Below are positions 42,307-52,263 of a DNA stretch of 64,000 nt, in pieces. Both the position numbers and the translations under genes were made by a program. Position 1 is the stretch's first letter. The number at the start of each line of letters is the position of its first letter. The stretch is from contig NZ_CP041764.1 of NCBI RefSeq assembly GCF_009817885.1, forward strand, positions 2,108,001 to 2,172,000. Reading direction: 5' to 3'. The notes beneath the pieces were generated by a model, which did no database searches, was not told the origin of the DNA, and was given only the letters and a program-made list of their open reading frames with translations. Source of the stretch: Serratia rhizosphaerae (GTDB taxonomy: Bacteria > Pseudomonadota > Gammaproteobacteria > Enterobacterales > Enterobacteriaceae).

Positions 42307-43689
42307 TTACAGTTTCTTGGCTTTTTCCACTGCTTCTTCAATGGTGCCAACCATGTAGAACGCCTGCTCCGGCAGGTGATCGTAGTCGCCGTCCATAATG
42401 CCTTTGAAACCACGGATGGTGTCTTTCAGCGATACGAACTTGCCCGGCGCGCCGGTGAAGACTTCTGCCACGAAGAACGGCTGAGACAGGAAGCGCTGGA
42501 TTTTACGCGCACGGGATACGACCAGTTTGTCTTCTTCAGACAGTTCGTCCATACCCAGAATCGCGATGATGTCCTTCAGTTCCTGGTAGCGCTGCAGGAT
42601 AGACTGCACGCCACGCGCAACGTCGTAGTGTTCCTGACCCACAACCAGCGGGTCCAGCTGACGGCTGGTGGAATCCAGCGGGTCAACGGCCGGGTAGATA
42701 CCCAGAGAAGCGATGTTACGGCTCAGTACCACGGTTGCGTCCAAGTGCGCAAAGGTGGTGGCTGGAGACGGGTCAGTCAAGTCATCCGCAGGGACGTAAA
42801 CGGCCTGTACGGAGGTGATAGAACCGGTCTTGGTCGAGGTGATACGTTCCTGCAGAACGCCCATCTCTTCCGCCAGCGTTGGCTGATAACCTACCGCGGA
42901 TGGCATACGGCCGAGCAGTGCGGACACTTCGGTACCCGCCAGGGTGTAACGGTAGATGTTATCCACGAACAGCAGAACGTCGCGGCCTTCATCACGGAAT
43001 TTTTCCGCCATGGTCAGGCCGGTCAGTGCAACGCGCAGACGGTTACCCGGTGGCTCGTTCATCTGGCCGTAAACCAGGGAAACTTTGTCCAGTACGTTGG
43101 AGTCGGTCATTTCGTGGTAGAAGTCGTTACCCTCACGAGTACGCTCACCCACGCCCGCAAACACAGAGTAACCGGAGTGCTCGATCGCGATGTTACGGAT
43201 CAGCTCCATCATGTTTACGGTTTTACCTACGCCCGCACCACCGAACAGACCAACTTTACCACCCTTGGCGAACGGGCAGATCAGGTCCATTACCTTGATA
43301 CCGGTTTCCAGCAGATCCTGAGAGCTGGACAGTTCTTCGTAGCTTGGCGCCGCGCGGTGAATCGCCCAACGCTCTTCTTCGCCGATGTCGCCTTTCATGT
43401 CGATTGGCTGACCCAATACGTTCATGATACGACCCAGCGTTGCTTTACCTACTGGTACTTCGATCGGATGCTGCAGGTCGTTAACTTTCAGACCGCGACG
43501 CAGACCATCGGAAGTACCCATGGCGATACAGCGTACAACGCCGCCGCCCAGCTGCTGCTGAACTTCCAGCACCAGTTTTTCGTTACCGTTTTCTACCTCA
43601 AGGGCATCGTACACTTTTGGTACGGCATCCTGAGGGAACTCGACGTCCACCACGGCGCCGATTACCTGGATAATCTTTCCAGTAGCCAT
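42307..43689 (-). CDS. atpD: ATP synthase F1 beta subunit
   Basis: 460-residue catalytic subunit. Walker A is GGAGVGKT at 150-157, the catalytic glutamate lies in GVGERTREGNDFYHEM and the DELSEED lever is present as DELSEEDKLVV. It synthesises ATP at three sites of the alpha3beta3 ring. Unlike in E. coli, a palindromic repeat of about 123 bp separates it from atpG. Confidence 0.99.
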   Translation of the reverse strand: MATGKIIQVIGAVVDVEFPQDAVPKVYDALEVENGNEKLVLEVQQQLGGGVVRCIAMGTSDGLRRGLKVNDLQHPIEVPVGKATLGRIMNVLGQPIDMKGDIGEEERWAIHRAAPSYEELSSSQDLLETGIKVMDLICPFAKGGKVGLFGGAGVGKTVNMMELIRNIAIEHSGYSVFAGVGERTREGNDFYHEMTDSNVLDKVSLVYGQMNEPPGNRLRVALTGLTMAEKFRDEGRDVLLFVDNIYRYTLAGTEVSALLGRMPSAVGYQPTLAEEMGVLQERITSTKTGSITSVQAVYVPADDLTDPSPATTFAHLDATVVLSRNIASLGIYPAVDPLDSTSRQLDPLVVGQEHYDVARGVQSILQRYQELKDIIAILGMDELSEEDKLVVSRARKIQRFLSQPFFVAEVFTGAPGKFVSLKDTIRGFKGIMDGDYDHLPEQAFYMVGTIEEAVEKAKKL

Positions 43690-43713
43690 CTTGAATCCTC
43701 TACGTAATTCGTT

Positions 43714-43836
43714 TACCCGTCGTATTTCAAACTGCAGATGCGTTGACGGCTTTCTTTCCTCCCAGTTGCTTACTCAAGTAAGCGCCTGGGGACTCGCTCA
43801 GTTGCCGCCTTCCTGCAATCTGAACTACTTAGGGTA
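43714..43836. repeat. Palindromic repeat inside the atp operon (atpG-atpD)
   Basis: A 123-bp imperfect palindrome. The ends TACCC...GTATTTCAAACTGCAG and, reversed, TACCC...GTAGTTCAGATTGCAG match. The middle is a perfect GCTTACT-CA-AGTAAGC (43768-43783) at the exact centre of symmetry. This structure, with TACCC ends and a CTGGGG-ACTCGC segment, is characteristic of abundant intergenic repeats of Serratia, Yersinia and relatives. The transcript would fold into a long hairpin between two cistrons. Confidence 0.8.
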
Positions 43837-43845
43837 ATAACCTGG

Positions 43846-44709
43846 TTAAACCGCGGAGGCTCCCGAAACGATTTCGGTGAGTTCCTGAGTGATGCTGGCC
43901 TGACGTGCCTTGTTGTATACCAACTGCAGCTCTTTGATCAGGCTACCGCCGTTATCGGTCGCGGCTTTCATCGCTACCATTCGCGCGGCCTGCTCACTGG
44001 CCAGGTTTTCCACGACGCCCTGATAAACTTGCGATTCCACATAGCGGCGCAGCAAGGTATCAAGCAGCACTTTTGGATCGGGTTCATACAGGTAATCCCA
44101 GGCTGTCTTCTTCAGCTCGCCGTCATCGGCAGGCGGCAGCGGCAGCAACTGAAGAACCTGCGGCTCCTGGGACATCGTATTAACAAATTTGTTGCTGACA
44201 ATGTACAGCTTGTCCAAACGACCTTCGTCGTAGGCCTGCAGCATCACTTTCACCGGCCCGATCAGATCCGACAGGGAAGGGTTATCCCCCATGCCGGTCA
44301 CCTGGGCAACCACGTTGCCGCCCACGGAACCAAAGAAAGAAACGGCTTTAGAGCCAATCAGCGCCAAATCAGTTTCAACGCCTTTTTCGGACCAGCCTTT
44401 CATCTCCGCCAGCAGCTTTTTGAACAGGTTGATGTTCAAGCCGCCGCAGAGACCACGGTCAGTAGACACCACCAGATACCCGACGCGCTTAACATCACGC
44501 TCTTCCAGGTACGGGTGTTTATATTCCAGATTCCCCAACGCAAGGTGACCAATCACTTTGCGCATGGTCTCTGCATAAGGACGGCTGGCCGCCATGCGAT
44601 CCTGCGATTTACGCATTTTGGAGGCGGCGACCATCTCCATCGCTTTAGTGATCTTCTGCGTGTTTTGCACGCTGCCGATCTTACTACGTATCTCTTTTGC
44701 GCCGGCCAT
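43846..44709 (-). CDS. atpG: ATP synthase F1 gamma subunit
   Basis: 287 residues (E. coli 287). The N-terminal helix AGAKEIRSKIGSVQNTQKIT and the C-terminal helix KARQASITQELTEIVSGA form the coiled-coil rotor shaft. DRGLCGGLNINLFKKL is the family signature. It transmits rotation of the c-ring to the beta subunits. It lies 57 bp after atpA. Confidence 0.98.
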   Translation of the reverse strand: MAGAKEIRSKIGSVQNTQKITKAMEMVAASKMRKSQDRMAASRPYAETMRKVIGHLALGNLEYKHPYLEERDVKRVGYLVVSTDRGLCGGLNINLFKKLLAEMKGWSEKGVETDLALIGSKAVSFFGSVGGNVVAQVTGMGDNPSLSDLIGPVKVMLQAYDEGRLDKLYIVSNKFVNTMSQEPQVLQLLPLPPADDGELKKTAWDYLYEPDPKVLLDTLLRRYVESQVYQGVVENLASEQAARMVAMKAATDNGGSLIKELQLVYNKARQASITQELTEIVSGASAV

Positions 44710-44766
44710 CTCTGCTTCTCCTCATTGCCAGCGGCCTGCTGTCTTTCAACTGCAGGCCGCTGCGCG

Positions 44767-46308
44767 TTACCAGGACTGGGTTTTCTTGAAGGTTTCGAGG
44801 ACGTTTTTCAGTTTGCCCTCGATCTCATCGTTGAAATTACCAGTTTGGTTGATGTGGTTCAGCAGCTCGGCGTGTTCGCGATCCGCGTAAGCAACCAGTG
44901 CAGCTTCGAAGCTCACTACCTTGGCGACTTCAACGTCTTCCAGGTAGCCGCGTTCTGCAGCGTACAGCACCAGAGACTGTTGCGCGACGGACATTGGCGC
45001 GTACTGTTTCTGCTTCAGCAGTTCAGTCACTTTCTGGCCATGGTTCAGCTGCTTGCGGGTTGCATCATCCAGATCGGAAGCGAACTGGGAGAATGCCGCC
45101 AGTTCACGATACTGCGCCAGCGCGGTACGGATGCCGCCGGACAGTTTCTTCATGATCTTGGTCTGCGCTGCACCACCAACACGGGATACGGAGATACCCG
45201 GGTTAACTGCCGGACGAATACCGGAGTTGAACAGGTTGGATTCCAGGAAGATCTGACCATCGGTAATCGAGATTACGTTGGTCGGAACGAACGCGGAAAC
45301 GTCACCCGCCTGAGTTTCGATGATCGGCAGCGCGGTCAGAGAACCGGTCTGGCCTTTCACTTCACCCTTGGTGAAAGCTTCAACATAGTCAGCGCTAACG
45401 CGCGCTGCACGCTCCAGCAAACGGGAGTGCAGGTAGAATACGTCACCTGGGTATGCTTCACGACCTGGCGGACGACGCAGCAGCAGGGAGATCTGACGGT
45501 AGGCAACGGCCTGTTTGGACAGGTCATCGTATACGATCAGCGCATCTTCACCGCGGTCACGGAAGTATTCGCCCATTGCGCAACCGGCATATGGCGCCAG
45601 GTATTGCAGTGCAGCGGATTCAGAAGCGGTAGCCACCACAACGATGGTGTTGGCCAGCGCGCCGTGCTCTTCCAGTTTACGCACCACGTTAGAAATGGTG
45701 GACGCTTTCTGGCCGATAGCCACGTATACGCACTTGATGCCGGAATCGCGTTGGTTGATGATCGCATCGATCGCCAGCGCGGTTTTACCGGTCTGACGGT
45801 CACCGATCACCAGCTCACGCTGACCACGGCCGATTGGAATCATGGCATCAACGGATTTATAACCGGTCTGTACCGGCTGGTCGACCGACTGACGGTCGAT
45901 AACGCCCGGTGCAATGGTCTCAACCGGGGAGAAACCGTCGTGCTCAACCGGGCCCTTGCCGTCGATAGGCGCGCCCAGGGTGTTAACCACGCGGCCCAGC
46001 AGGCCGCGGCCGACTGGAACTTCCAGGATACGGCCGGTGCATTTTACCTTCATGCCTTCAGCCAGGTCCGCATACGGACCCATGACGACGGCACCAACGG
46101 AGTCGCGCTCCAGGTTCAATGCGATTGCGTAACGGTTGCCTGGCAGTGCGATCATCTCGCCCTGCATAACATCGGCCAGGCCGTGTACGCGGATGATTCC
46201 GTCGCTGACGGAAACGATAGTACCTTCATTGTGAGCTTCGCTCACTACATTGAACTGAGCAATGCGCTGCTTGATCAGTTCGCTGATTTCGGTGGAATTC
46301 AGTTGCAT
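44767..46308 (-). CDS. atpA: ATP synthase F1 alpha subunit
   Basis: 513 residues, the E. coli length. The non-catalytic nucleotide site is the P-loop GDRQTGKT at 169-176. PAVNPGISVSRVGGAAQ contains the arginine finger region. It begins MQLNSTEISELIKQRI, the N-terminal contact with delta. It lies 12 bp downstream of atpH. Confidence 0.99.
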   Translation of the reverse strand: MQLNSTEISELIKQRIAQFNVVSEAHNEGTIVSVSDGIIRVHGLADVMQGEMIALPGNRYAIALNLERDSVGAVVMGPYADLAEGMKVKCTGRILEVPVGRGLLGRVVNTLGAPIDGKGPVEHDGFSPVETIAPGVIDRQSVDQPVQTGYKSVDAMIPIGRGQRELVIGDRQTGKTALAIDAIINQRDSGIKCVYVAIGQKASTISNVVRKLEEHGALANTIVVVATASESAALQYLAPYAGCAMGEYFRDRGEDALIVYDDLSKQAVAYRQISLLLRRPPGREAYPGDVFYLHSRLLERAARVSADYVEAFTKGEVKGQTGSLTALPIIETQAGDVSAFVPTNVISITDGQIFLESNLFNSGIRPAVNPGISVSRVGGAAQTKIMKKLSGGIRTALAQYRELAAFSQFASDLDDATRKQLNHGQKVTELLKQKQYAPMSVAQQSLVLYAAERGYLEDVEVAKVVSFEAALVAYADREHAELLNHINQTGNFNDEIEGKLKNVLETFKKTQSW

Positions 46309-46320
46309 GCTCCAGTCCCC

Positions 46321-46854
46321 TTAAGACTGCAAGACGTCTGCCAGGCGTTCAAGACGGCCGCGTACGCTGCCATCGATCACCATGTCGCCTGCGCGGATAA
46401 CCACGCCGGCCAGTACAGACTTGTCAATTTTGCAATTCAGCTTAACTTTGCGTGACAGACGTTTTTCCATCGCAGCGGCAATCTTGGCCTGCTGTTCGTC
46501 ATTCAGTGCGCTTGAAGAGAGCACCTCGACTTCGACGGTGGATTCCAGCGCGGCGCGCAGTTCAACGAACTGCTGCACAACGTCAGGAAGCGCCAGTAAA
46601 CGTCCATTTTCGGCCATAACGCGAATAAGGTTTTGGCCATTTTCGTCGAGTTGATCGCCACAAACCGCGGTGAACGTCTTCGACAGCGTTTCCGGTGCAA
46701 CAGCGCCGGACAGCAGTTCGGAAATCTGTTCGTTGCGAGTGACTTCAGCAGCAAACGCCAGCATCTGCTGCCAGCGTTCTACGCTTTGGTGCTCAACGGC
46801 AAAGTCAAAAGCTGCTTTGGCGTAGGGGCGAGCTACAGTAACAAATTCAGACAT
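46321..46854 (-). CDS. atpH: ATP synthase F1 delta subunit
   Basis: 177 residues (E. coli 177). The N-terminal helical domain SEFVTVARPYAKAAFDFA binds alpha, and the C-terminal part with VKLNCKIDKSVLAGVVIRAGD and RGRLERLADVL binds the b-subunit stalk. It is the stator link of F1 to Fo. It starts 14 bp after atpF ends. Confidence 0.98.
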   Translation of the reverse strand: MSEFVTVARPYAKAAFDFAVEHQSVERWQQMLAFAAEVTRNEQISELLSGAVAPETLSKTFTAVCGDQLDENGQNLIRVMAENGRLLALPDVVQQFVELRAALESTVEVEVLSSSALNDEQQAKIAAAMEKRLSRKVKLNCKIDKSVLAGVVIRAGDMVIDGSVRGRLERLADVLQS

Positions 46855-46868
46855 CAGCCCCTCCCTCC

Positions 46869-47339
46869 TTACAGTTCAGCGACCAGTTTATCAACGATGT
46901 CGCTGTTAGCAGCTTCATCCACGGAACGTTCGATGATCTTCTCGGCGCCGGCGATAGCCAGCATCGCGACTTGCTTACGCAACTCTTCACGAGCGCGTTT
47001 ACGTTCGGCTTCGATCTCAGCCTGAGCCTGCGCCACGATTTTGTTACGTTCCTGCTCGGCTTCGGCTTTCGCTTCATCCATGATCTGAGCTTTGCGTTTG
47101 TTCGCTTGCTCAATGATCACCTGAGCTTCTGCTTTAGCAGTTTTCAGCTGGTCGCTCGCATTGGCTTGCGCCAAGTCCAAATCTTTTTTGGCACGCTCTG
47201 CAGAAGCGAGACCGTCAGCAATTTCTTTCTGACGCTTCTCGATGGCAGCCATAATTGGCGGCCATACATACTTCATGCAGAACCAGACAAACAGGACGAA
47301 CGCGATGGCCTGGCCGAGGATTGTTGCGTTAAGATTCAC
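46869..47339 (-). CDS. atpF: ATP synthase Fo b subunit
   Basis: 156 residues (E. coli 156). A single N-terminal membrane helix (ILGQAIAFVLFVWFCMKYVW) is followed by a long charged helix (about 30-156, QKEIADGLASAERAKKDLDL) that dimerises as the peripheral stalk. It starts 59 bp after atpE. Confidence 0.98.
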   Translation of the reverse strand: MNLNATILGQAIAFVLFVWFCMKYVWPPIMAAIEKRQKEIADGLASAERAKKDLDLAQANASDQLKTAKAEAQVIIEQANKRKAQIMDEAKAEAEQERNKIVAQAQAEIEAERKRAREELRKQVAMLAIAGAEKIIERSVDEAANSDIVDKLVAEL

Positions 47340-47398
47340 AGCACAATGCCTCTTTTAAAGTTAATGAGTGTGGGTAAGTCGGCAGAGCGTTTCTCTGC

Positions 47399-47638
<240 letters not shown>

Positions 47639-47688
47639 GACAGTCTCCAGTTTGTTTCAGTTTATAAATGCAAGTGTTTTAGGAAAAA

Positions 47689-48468
47689 TCAGTGCTCTTC
47701 AGACGCCATCGACAGATAGACGATCGTCAGAACCATGAAAATAAAGGCTTGAAGCGTAATGATCAGGATGTGGAAGATAGCCCAAGGCAAGCTCAGGACC
47801 CACTGTGACCACCACGGCAACAGGCCGGCAATCAGGATGAAGATCAACTCACCCGCATACATGTTGCCAAACAGTCGCAGGCCCAGTGAAACAGGCTTGG
47901 ACAGCAGGCTGACACCTTCAAGAATCAGGTTAATCGGAATGAATACAGGGTGGTTGAACGGCTGCATGGTCAACTCTTTAACGAACCCACCAACGCCTTT
48001 CATTTTGATGCTGTAGAACAGAATCAGGATAAACACGCCCAGCGCCATAGACAGCGTCACGTTGACATCGGCGGTAGGCACTACGCGCAGCGCAGGCAGG
48101 CCGAGAACGTGTTCGCCGATATACGGCAGGAAATCGATAGGCAGCAAATCCATCAGGTTCATCAGGAATACCCAGACGAACACGGTCAACGCCAGCGGAG
48201 CAATAACCTTGCTCTTGCCGTGATACATGTCGCGCACGCTGCTGTCGACGAACCCAACCACCAGTTCCACTGCGGTTTGCAGTTTACCCGGCACACCGCT
48301 GGTGGCGTTTTTGGCCACTTTGCGGAAGATCACCAGGAAGAGCGCCCCGAGGACGACGGAGAAAAACATCGAGTCGATGTTGATCGACCAGAACCCCGTC
48401 CCGACCTGAAGCTGCGTCAGGTGGTGACCGATATACTCCTGTGGAGTCAAGACTTCTCCTGCAGACAT
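47689..48468 (-). CDS. atpB: ATP synthase Fo a subunit
   Basis: 259-residue membrane subunit, shorter than E. coli AtpB (271). The difference is in the N-terminal periplasmic segment, where E. coli has about a dozen extra residues between HHL-NLQ and TFWTINIDS; here it reads LQVGTGFWSINIDS. The essential arginine is in SKPVSLGLRLFGNMYAGELI. It provides the proton half-channels beside the c-ring. The ATG at 48468 follows AAGAGG. Confidence 0.97.
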   Translation of the reverse strand: MSAGEVLTPQEYIGHHLTQLQVGTGFWSINIDSMFFSVVLGALFLVIFRKVAKNATSGVPGKLQTAVELVVGFVDSSVRDMYHGKSKVIAPLALTVFVWVFLMNLMDLLPIDFLPYIGEHVLGLPALRVVPTADVNVTLSMALGVFILILFYSIKMKGVGGFVKELTMQPFNHPVFIPINLILEGVSLLSKPVSLGLRLFGNMYAGELIFILIAGLLPWWSQWVLSLPWAIFHILIITLQAFIFMVLTIVYLSMASEEH

Positions 48469-48488
48469 GATGCCTCTTACCCTTTTAG

Positions 48489-48872
48489 TTAAGTTCGGTA
48501 ACTGTTAATCACGGCTGGTGCCACTATTTGCACCACTAACACCGCTAAATAGGTCAGGCCAAGCGGTATAAACTCCGCTTTGAACACCCCAAGCGCCACG
48601 ATCAGCAAAAAGATGGTGATCACGACCTTTAGCCCCTCGCCAATGGCGAACGACCAGGCAACCCGACCGGGCGCCGGCGTCTGCGCCTGGTGGCGCAAGG
48701 CAAACAGCATAAACATGACGCTCGGCAGCCAGGCGGCAAGTCCGCCCGCCAACGCCGAAGCGCCCCACGCCAGCCCCTTGAAACCGAAGGCGGCGCTGAT
48801 CAGAACAAAAGTCATAAACTGCAAAAACAGCAGTTTGCGTGCGACTTTCCCGCTGTAAAGGGACACAGACAT
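48489..48872 (-). CDS. atpI: ATP synthase accessory protein AtpI
   Basis: 127-residue membrane protein with four predicted helices (E. coli 126). It begins MSVSLYSGKVARKLLFLQF and ends VVQIVAPAVINSYRT. It is thought to aid c-ring assembly or Mg2+ supply and is dispensable. The start at 48872 is chosen to match the family; the frame extends 31 codons upstream without conserved sequence. It is first in the operon, 20 bp before atpB. Confidence 0.93.
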   Translation of the reverse strand: MSVSLYSGKVARKLLFLQFMTFVLISAAFGFKGLAWGASALAGGLAAWLPSVMFMLFALRHQAQTPAPGRVAWSFAIGEGLKVVITIFLLIVALGVFKAEFIPLGLTYLAVLVVQIVAPAVINSYRT

Positions 48873-49514
48873 GACGTTTGTTCTCTCCGTACCCCTAAGG
48901 GGGTATGCTGAGTGACGTATGACACTGTCTTTGCTGCATAGAGTCAAGCAGCAAAAAACGAGCAAATTATACGGGCCACTCCAACGAATTCAATCGATAA
49001 GTAGCGAAAAGGTGAACAATTATTTAAATTCACCAAATTCAGACTATTTTCGCAAGAAAATAGGCGGAATAATACCTCGATTTTATTGTCCGATTATTCC
49101 TCTGTTGCACGCTAAAACGTGCAATTGATCACAACAATAGGGCTAACGTTCGATTTATAACCCATGTGCGCATAAAACGTCTTTAGCGATTAGGGCGATA
49201 AAAATATTTTATAAATCAAAACGGTATAATTTAACCGTTCAAAAACAATCTTTATACCCGCTAAAAACCTTTCGTTGACATCCACAGAAAGAATATTGTT
49301 ATTACGCGTTAACAACAGCAGCAAAAGGCGATCTTATTCACATAATTGCTAACGTGACAATTACTACACGTAATTAGGGTATTTTCGCTAATTAACTGCT
49401 GCCTTTGTGTTAAAAAAAAGTAAATTAACTAAAAAAAGCGGCCAGTTAATTAGTCTGCTTATTTTTACATCTGTAGCAAGGTTCAATCTGCCGTCTGTTT
49501 GATCAAAAACAAAC
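48873..49514 (-). promoter_or_regulatory. AT-rich rsmG-atpI spacer with atp promoter region and inverted repeats
   Basis: 642 bp without a supported gene. In E. coli the same interval is of similar length and carries the atp promoters. It is far more AT-rich than its flanks. Perfect or near-perfect inverted repeats include CTATTTTC-GCAA-GAAAATAG (49044-49063), GGAATAAT-N19-ATTATTCC (49066-49100) and TTGCACG-N6-CGTGCAA (49105-49124). I cannot single out one -10/-35 pair for atpI with confidence. Confidence 0.5.
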
Positions 49515-50135
49515 TCAGTTTGCCTTAAGTACCACCAGATGACGTTCGCCTTCCAATTCCGGCACCTGTAAACGCACCACCTCTTCAAGCGCAATGCCCT
49601 CAGGCAATGCATCCAGCTCTTCGTCTGGACGGACACCCTTCAGAGCATAAAAGCGCCCCTGCCCTTGCGCCGGCAAGTGGCGGCACCAGGTCAGCATATC
49701 CTGCAGTGAGGCGAATGCGCGACTGATTACGCCGTCAAACGGCGGCTCGGCCGGAAATTCCTCCACCCGGCTCTGTACCGGTTCGATATTGCTCAGGCCC
49801 AGCTCGTGCTGCACCTGCCGCAGGAAGCGCACCCGCTTACCCAGGCTGTCGAGCAGCGTAAAATGCGCATCCGGACGCACAATAGCCAGCGGAATGCCCG
49901 GCAGACCCGGTCCGGTGCCAACATCGATAAAGCGAGATCCGACAAGATGGGGATTAACCACGATACTGTCGAGGATATGGCGAACCAGCATTTGCTGCGG
50001 ATCGCGTACGGAGGTCAGATTGTACGCCTTGTTCCACTTATCCAGCATGCCGACATAGCCCAGCAGCTGCTGTTTTTGACGATCGGGAAGCGAAATACCG
50101 GCTGCCGCCAGCAGCGAGTCTAACTTTTTGTCCAC
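49515..50135 (-). CDS. rsmG: 16S rRNA m7G527 methyltransferase RsmG (GidB)
   Basis: 206-residue SAM-dependent methyltransferase (E. coli 207). The SAM loop is DVGTGPGLPGIPLAI at residues 71-85 and LTSVRDPQQMLVRHILDS is the family signature. It methylates G527 of 16S rRNA, the loss of which gives low-level streptomycin resistance. It follows mnmG by 126 bp on the same strand. Confidence 0.97.
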   Translation of the reverse strand: MDKKLDSLLAAAGISLPDRQKQQLLGYVGMLDKWNKAYNLTSVRDPQQMLVRHILDSIVVNPHLVGSRFIDVGTGPGLPGIPLAIVRPDAHFTLLDSLGKRVRFLRQVQHELGLSNIEPVQSRVEEFPAEPPFDGVISRAFASLQDMLTWCRHLPAQGQGRFYALKGVRPDEELDALPEGIALEEVVRLQVPELEGERHLVVLKAN

Positions 50136-50261
50136 AATGGAATCCTCTGACCAACGCGAGATCCGCCGAAAATGGCGAAGTGGCTATGATAATGCAGGCT
50201 GAAAGTGATGTCAGCGGCCGATTGCCTATCCATTGGGCAGTCGGCCGCTCAAAATGCAGAT

Positions 50262-52151
50262 TTATGCGCTGCGGCGCAGCAGACCTTGCTTCTTCAACCA
50301 CACCAATAAAATGGATATCGCCGCCGGAGTAATCCCTGAGATACGCGATGCCTGTCCGATAGAGGTAGGTTTATGGTCGTTGAGCTTGGCAATCACTTCG
50401 TTCGACAGCCCGGAAACCTGGTGATAATCCAGATCGAGTGGCAGCACCGTGTTCTCGTTGCGCAGCTGGCGTTCGATCTCTTCCTGCTGACGGGCGATAT
50501 AGCCTTCGTATTTTACCTGAATTTCCACCTGCTCAGCGGCCTGGGTATCGGCCAGCGGTGGCTGGAAAGCGTCGACTGACGTCAGCAGCGCATAATCCAT
50601 TTCCGGACGACGCAGCAGTTCCTCACCGTTGGCCTCACGCGACAGCGGCGTTTTCAGCAGTGTGTTTATCTGCTCAACATTTTCTGAATGCGGATGCAGC
50701 CAAACGTCGCGCAGACGCTGACGTTCGCGCTCAATCTTTTCCAGTTTGTCGTTATAGCGCGCCCAGCGGACGTCATCCACCAGACCCAGCTCACGTCCTT
50801 TTTCCGTCAGGCGCAGATCGGCGTTGTCTTCACGCAGCATCAGGCGGTATTCCGCCCGTGAGGTAAACATGCGGTACGGTTCTTTGGTGCCCAAGGTGCA
50901 CAGATCGTCCACCAGCACGCCAAGGTAGGCCTGATCGCGACGCGGCGCCCAGCCTTCGTCTTCGTTGGCGTAGCGTCCGGCATTCAGACCGGCCAGCAGT
51001 CCCTGCGCACCGGCTTCTTCGTAACCGGTAGTGCCGTTAATCTGACCGGCAAAGAACAGACCCTGAATAAATTTGCTTTCCAGCGTCGGTTTCAAGTCGC
51101 GCGGATCGAAGAAATCATACTCGATGGCGTAACCCGGGCGAATAATACGGGCATTTTGCATCCCTTCCATCGAACGGACGATCTGCATCTGTACGTCGAA
51201 CGGCAGACTGGTGGAAATACCGTTCGGGTAGATTTCGTTGCTGGTCAGTCCTTCCGGCTCAAGGAAGATCTGGTGTGCGTTGCGATCGGCAAAGCGCATC
51301 ACCTTGTCTTCGATCGACGGGCAGTAACGTGGGCCGATCCCTTCGATGATCCCGGCGTACATCGGGCTGCGATCGAGGTTACTGCGGATCACATCATGGG
51401 TTTTTTCATTGGTATGGGTGATATAGCACGGCACCTGACGCGGATGCTGATCGGCATGGCCCATAAACGAGAATACCGGCGTCGGCGTGTCGCCGTGCTG
51501 TTCAGCCAAAACGCTGAAATCAATGGTGCGGGCGTCAATGCGCGGCGGGGTGCCGGTTTTCAGACGGTCAACCCGCAGCGGCAGTTCACGCAGACGCTGC
51601 GACAGTGAAATGGCTGGCGGATCGCCAGCACGACCGCCGCTGTAATTTTCCAGGCCGATATGAATTTTGCCGTCGAGGAATGTCCCTACGGTGAGCACTA
51701 CCGCTTTAGCGCGGAATTTCAGCCCCATTTGCGTGACGGCTCCGACGACGCGATCGTTCTCAACAATAAGATCTTCTACCGGCTGCTGGAAGATCATCAG
51801 GTTGGGCTGGCTCTCCAGGGCTGTGCGTACGGCCTGGCGATAGAGCACGCGGTCGGCCTGAGCGCGAGTAGCGCGTACCGCAGGGCCTTTGCTGGCGTTT
51901 AGTATCCTAAACTGAATGCCGGCATGGTCGATTGCCGTTGCCATCAGGCCGCCCAGCGCATCAATTTCTTTAACCAGATGTCCTTTACCAATACCGCCGA
52001 TCGCCGGGTTGCAAGACATTTGCCCCAGCGTATCAATGTTGTGCGTCAGTAATAAGGTTTGACGCCCCATTCTTGCCGCGGCCATTGCCGCTTCGGTGCC
52101 GGCATGGCCGCCGCCGATGATAATGACGTCAAATTGCTCTGGATAAAACAT
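50262..52151 (-). CDS. mnmG: tRNA U34 modification FAD enzyme MnmG (GidA)
   Basis: 629-residue protein (E. coli 629). The N-terminal FAD site is VIIIGGGHAGTEAAMAAARM, the GidA signatures are YCPSIEDKVMRFADRNAHQ and GQINGTTGYEEAGAQGL, and the C-terminal helical domain binds MnmE. With MnmE (22055-23419) it installs the carboxymethylaminomethyl group on wobble U34. It lies immediately left of oriC and is transcribed away from it, which in E. coli influences initiation. Confidence 0.98.
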   Translation of the reverse strand: MFYPEQFDVIIIGGGHAGTEAAMAAARMGRQTLLLTHNIDTLGQMSCNPAIGGIGKGHLVKEIDALGGLMATAIDHAGIQFRILNASKGPAVRATRAQADRVLYRQAVRTALESQPNLMIFQQPVEDLIVENDRVVGAVTQMGLKFRAKAVVLTVGTFLDGKIHIGLENYSGGRAGDPPAISLSQRLRELPLRVDRLKTGTPPRIDARTIDFSVLAEQHGDTPTPVFSFMGHADQHPRQVPCYITHTNEKTHDVIRSNLDRSPMYAGIIEGIGPRYCPSIEDKVMRFADRNAHQIFLEPEGLTSNEIYPNGISTSLPFDVQMQIVRSMEGMQNARIIRPGYAIEYDFFDPRDLKPTLESKFIQGLFFAGQINGTTGYEEAGAQGLLAGLNAGRYANEDEGWAPRRDQAYLGVLVDDLCTLGTKEPYRMFTSRAEYRLMLREDNADLRLTEKGRELGLVDDVRWARYNDKLEKIERERQRLRDVWLHPHSENVEQINTLLKTPLSREANGEELLRRPEMDYALLTSVDAFQPPLADTQAAEQVEIQVKYEGYIARQQEEIERQLRNENTVLPLDLDYHQVSGLSNEVIAKLNDHKPTSIGQASRISGITPAAISILLVWLKKQGLLRRSA

Positions 52152-52263
52152 GGAACTGCACCTCGCCGTATTGCGAACGATCGTTGTTTGCCCTGGGGTG
52201 GGGGATTCTACTCAAGTTTAGACGATCGACCAAGCGGTACGGATCGTCAGGTAATTAAAAGAA

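Noticed and set aside
44029..46455. An 808-codon open frame on the + strand across atpG-atpA-atpH
   Set aside because: It is the antisense of three highly expressed, certain genes; such long mirror frames come from strong codon bias. No ribosome binding site or protein-like composition supports it.
49388..49636. An 82-codon minus-strand frame covering the 3' end of rsmG and the spacer
   Set aside because: It is largely a shifted frame of rsmG continued into AT-rich non-coding sequence.
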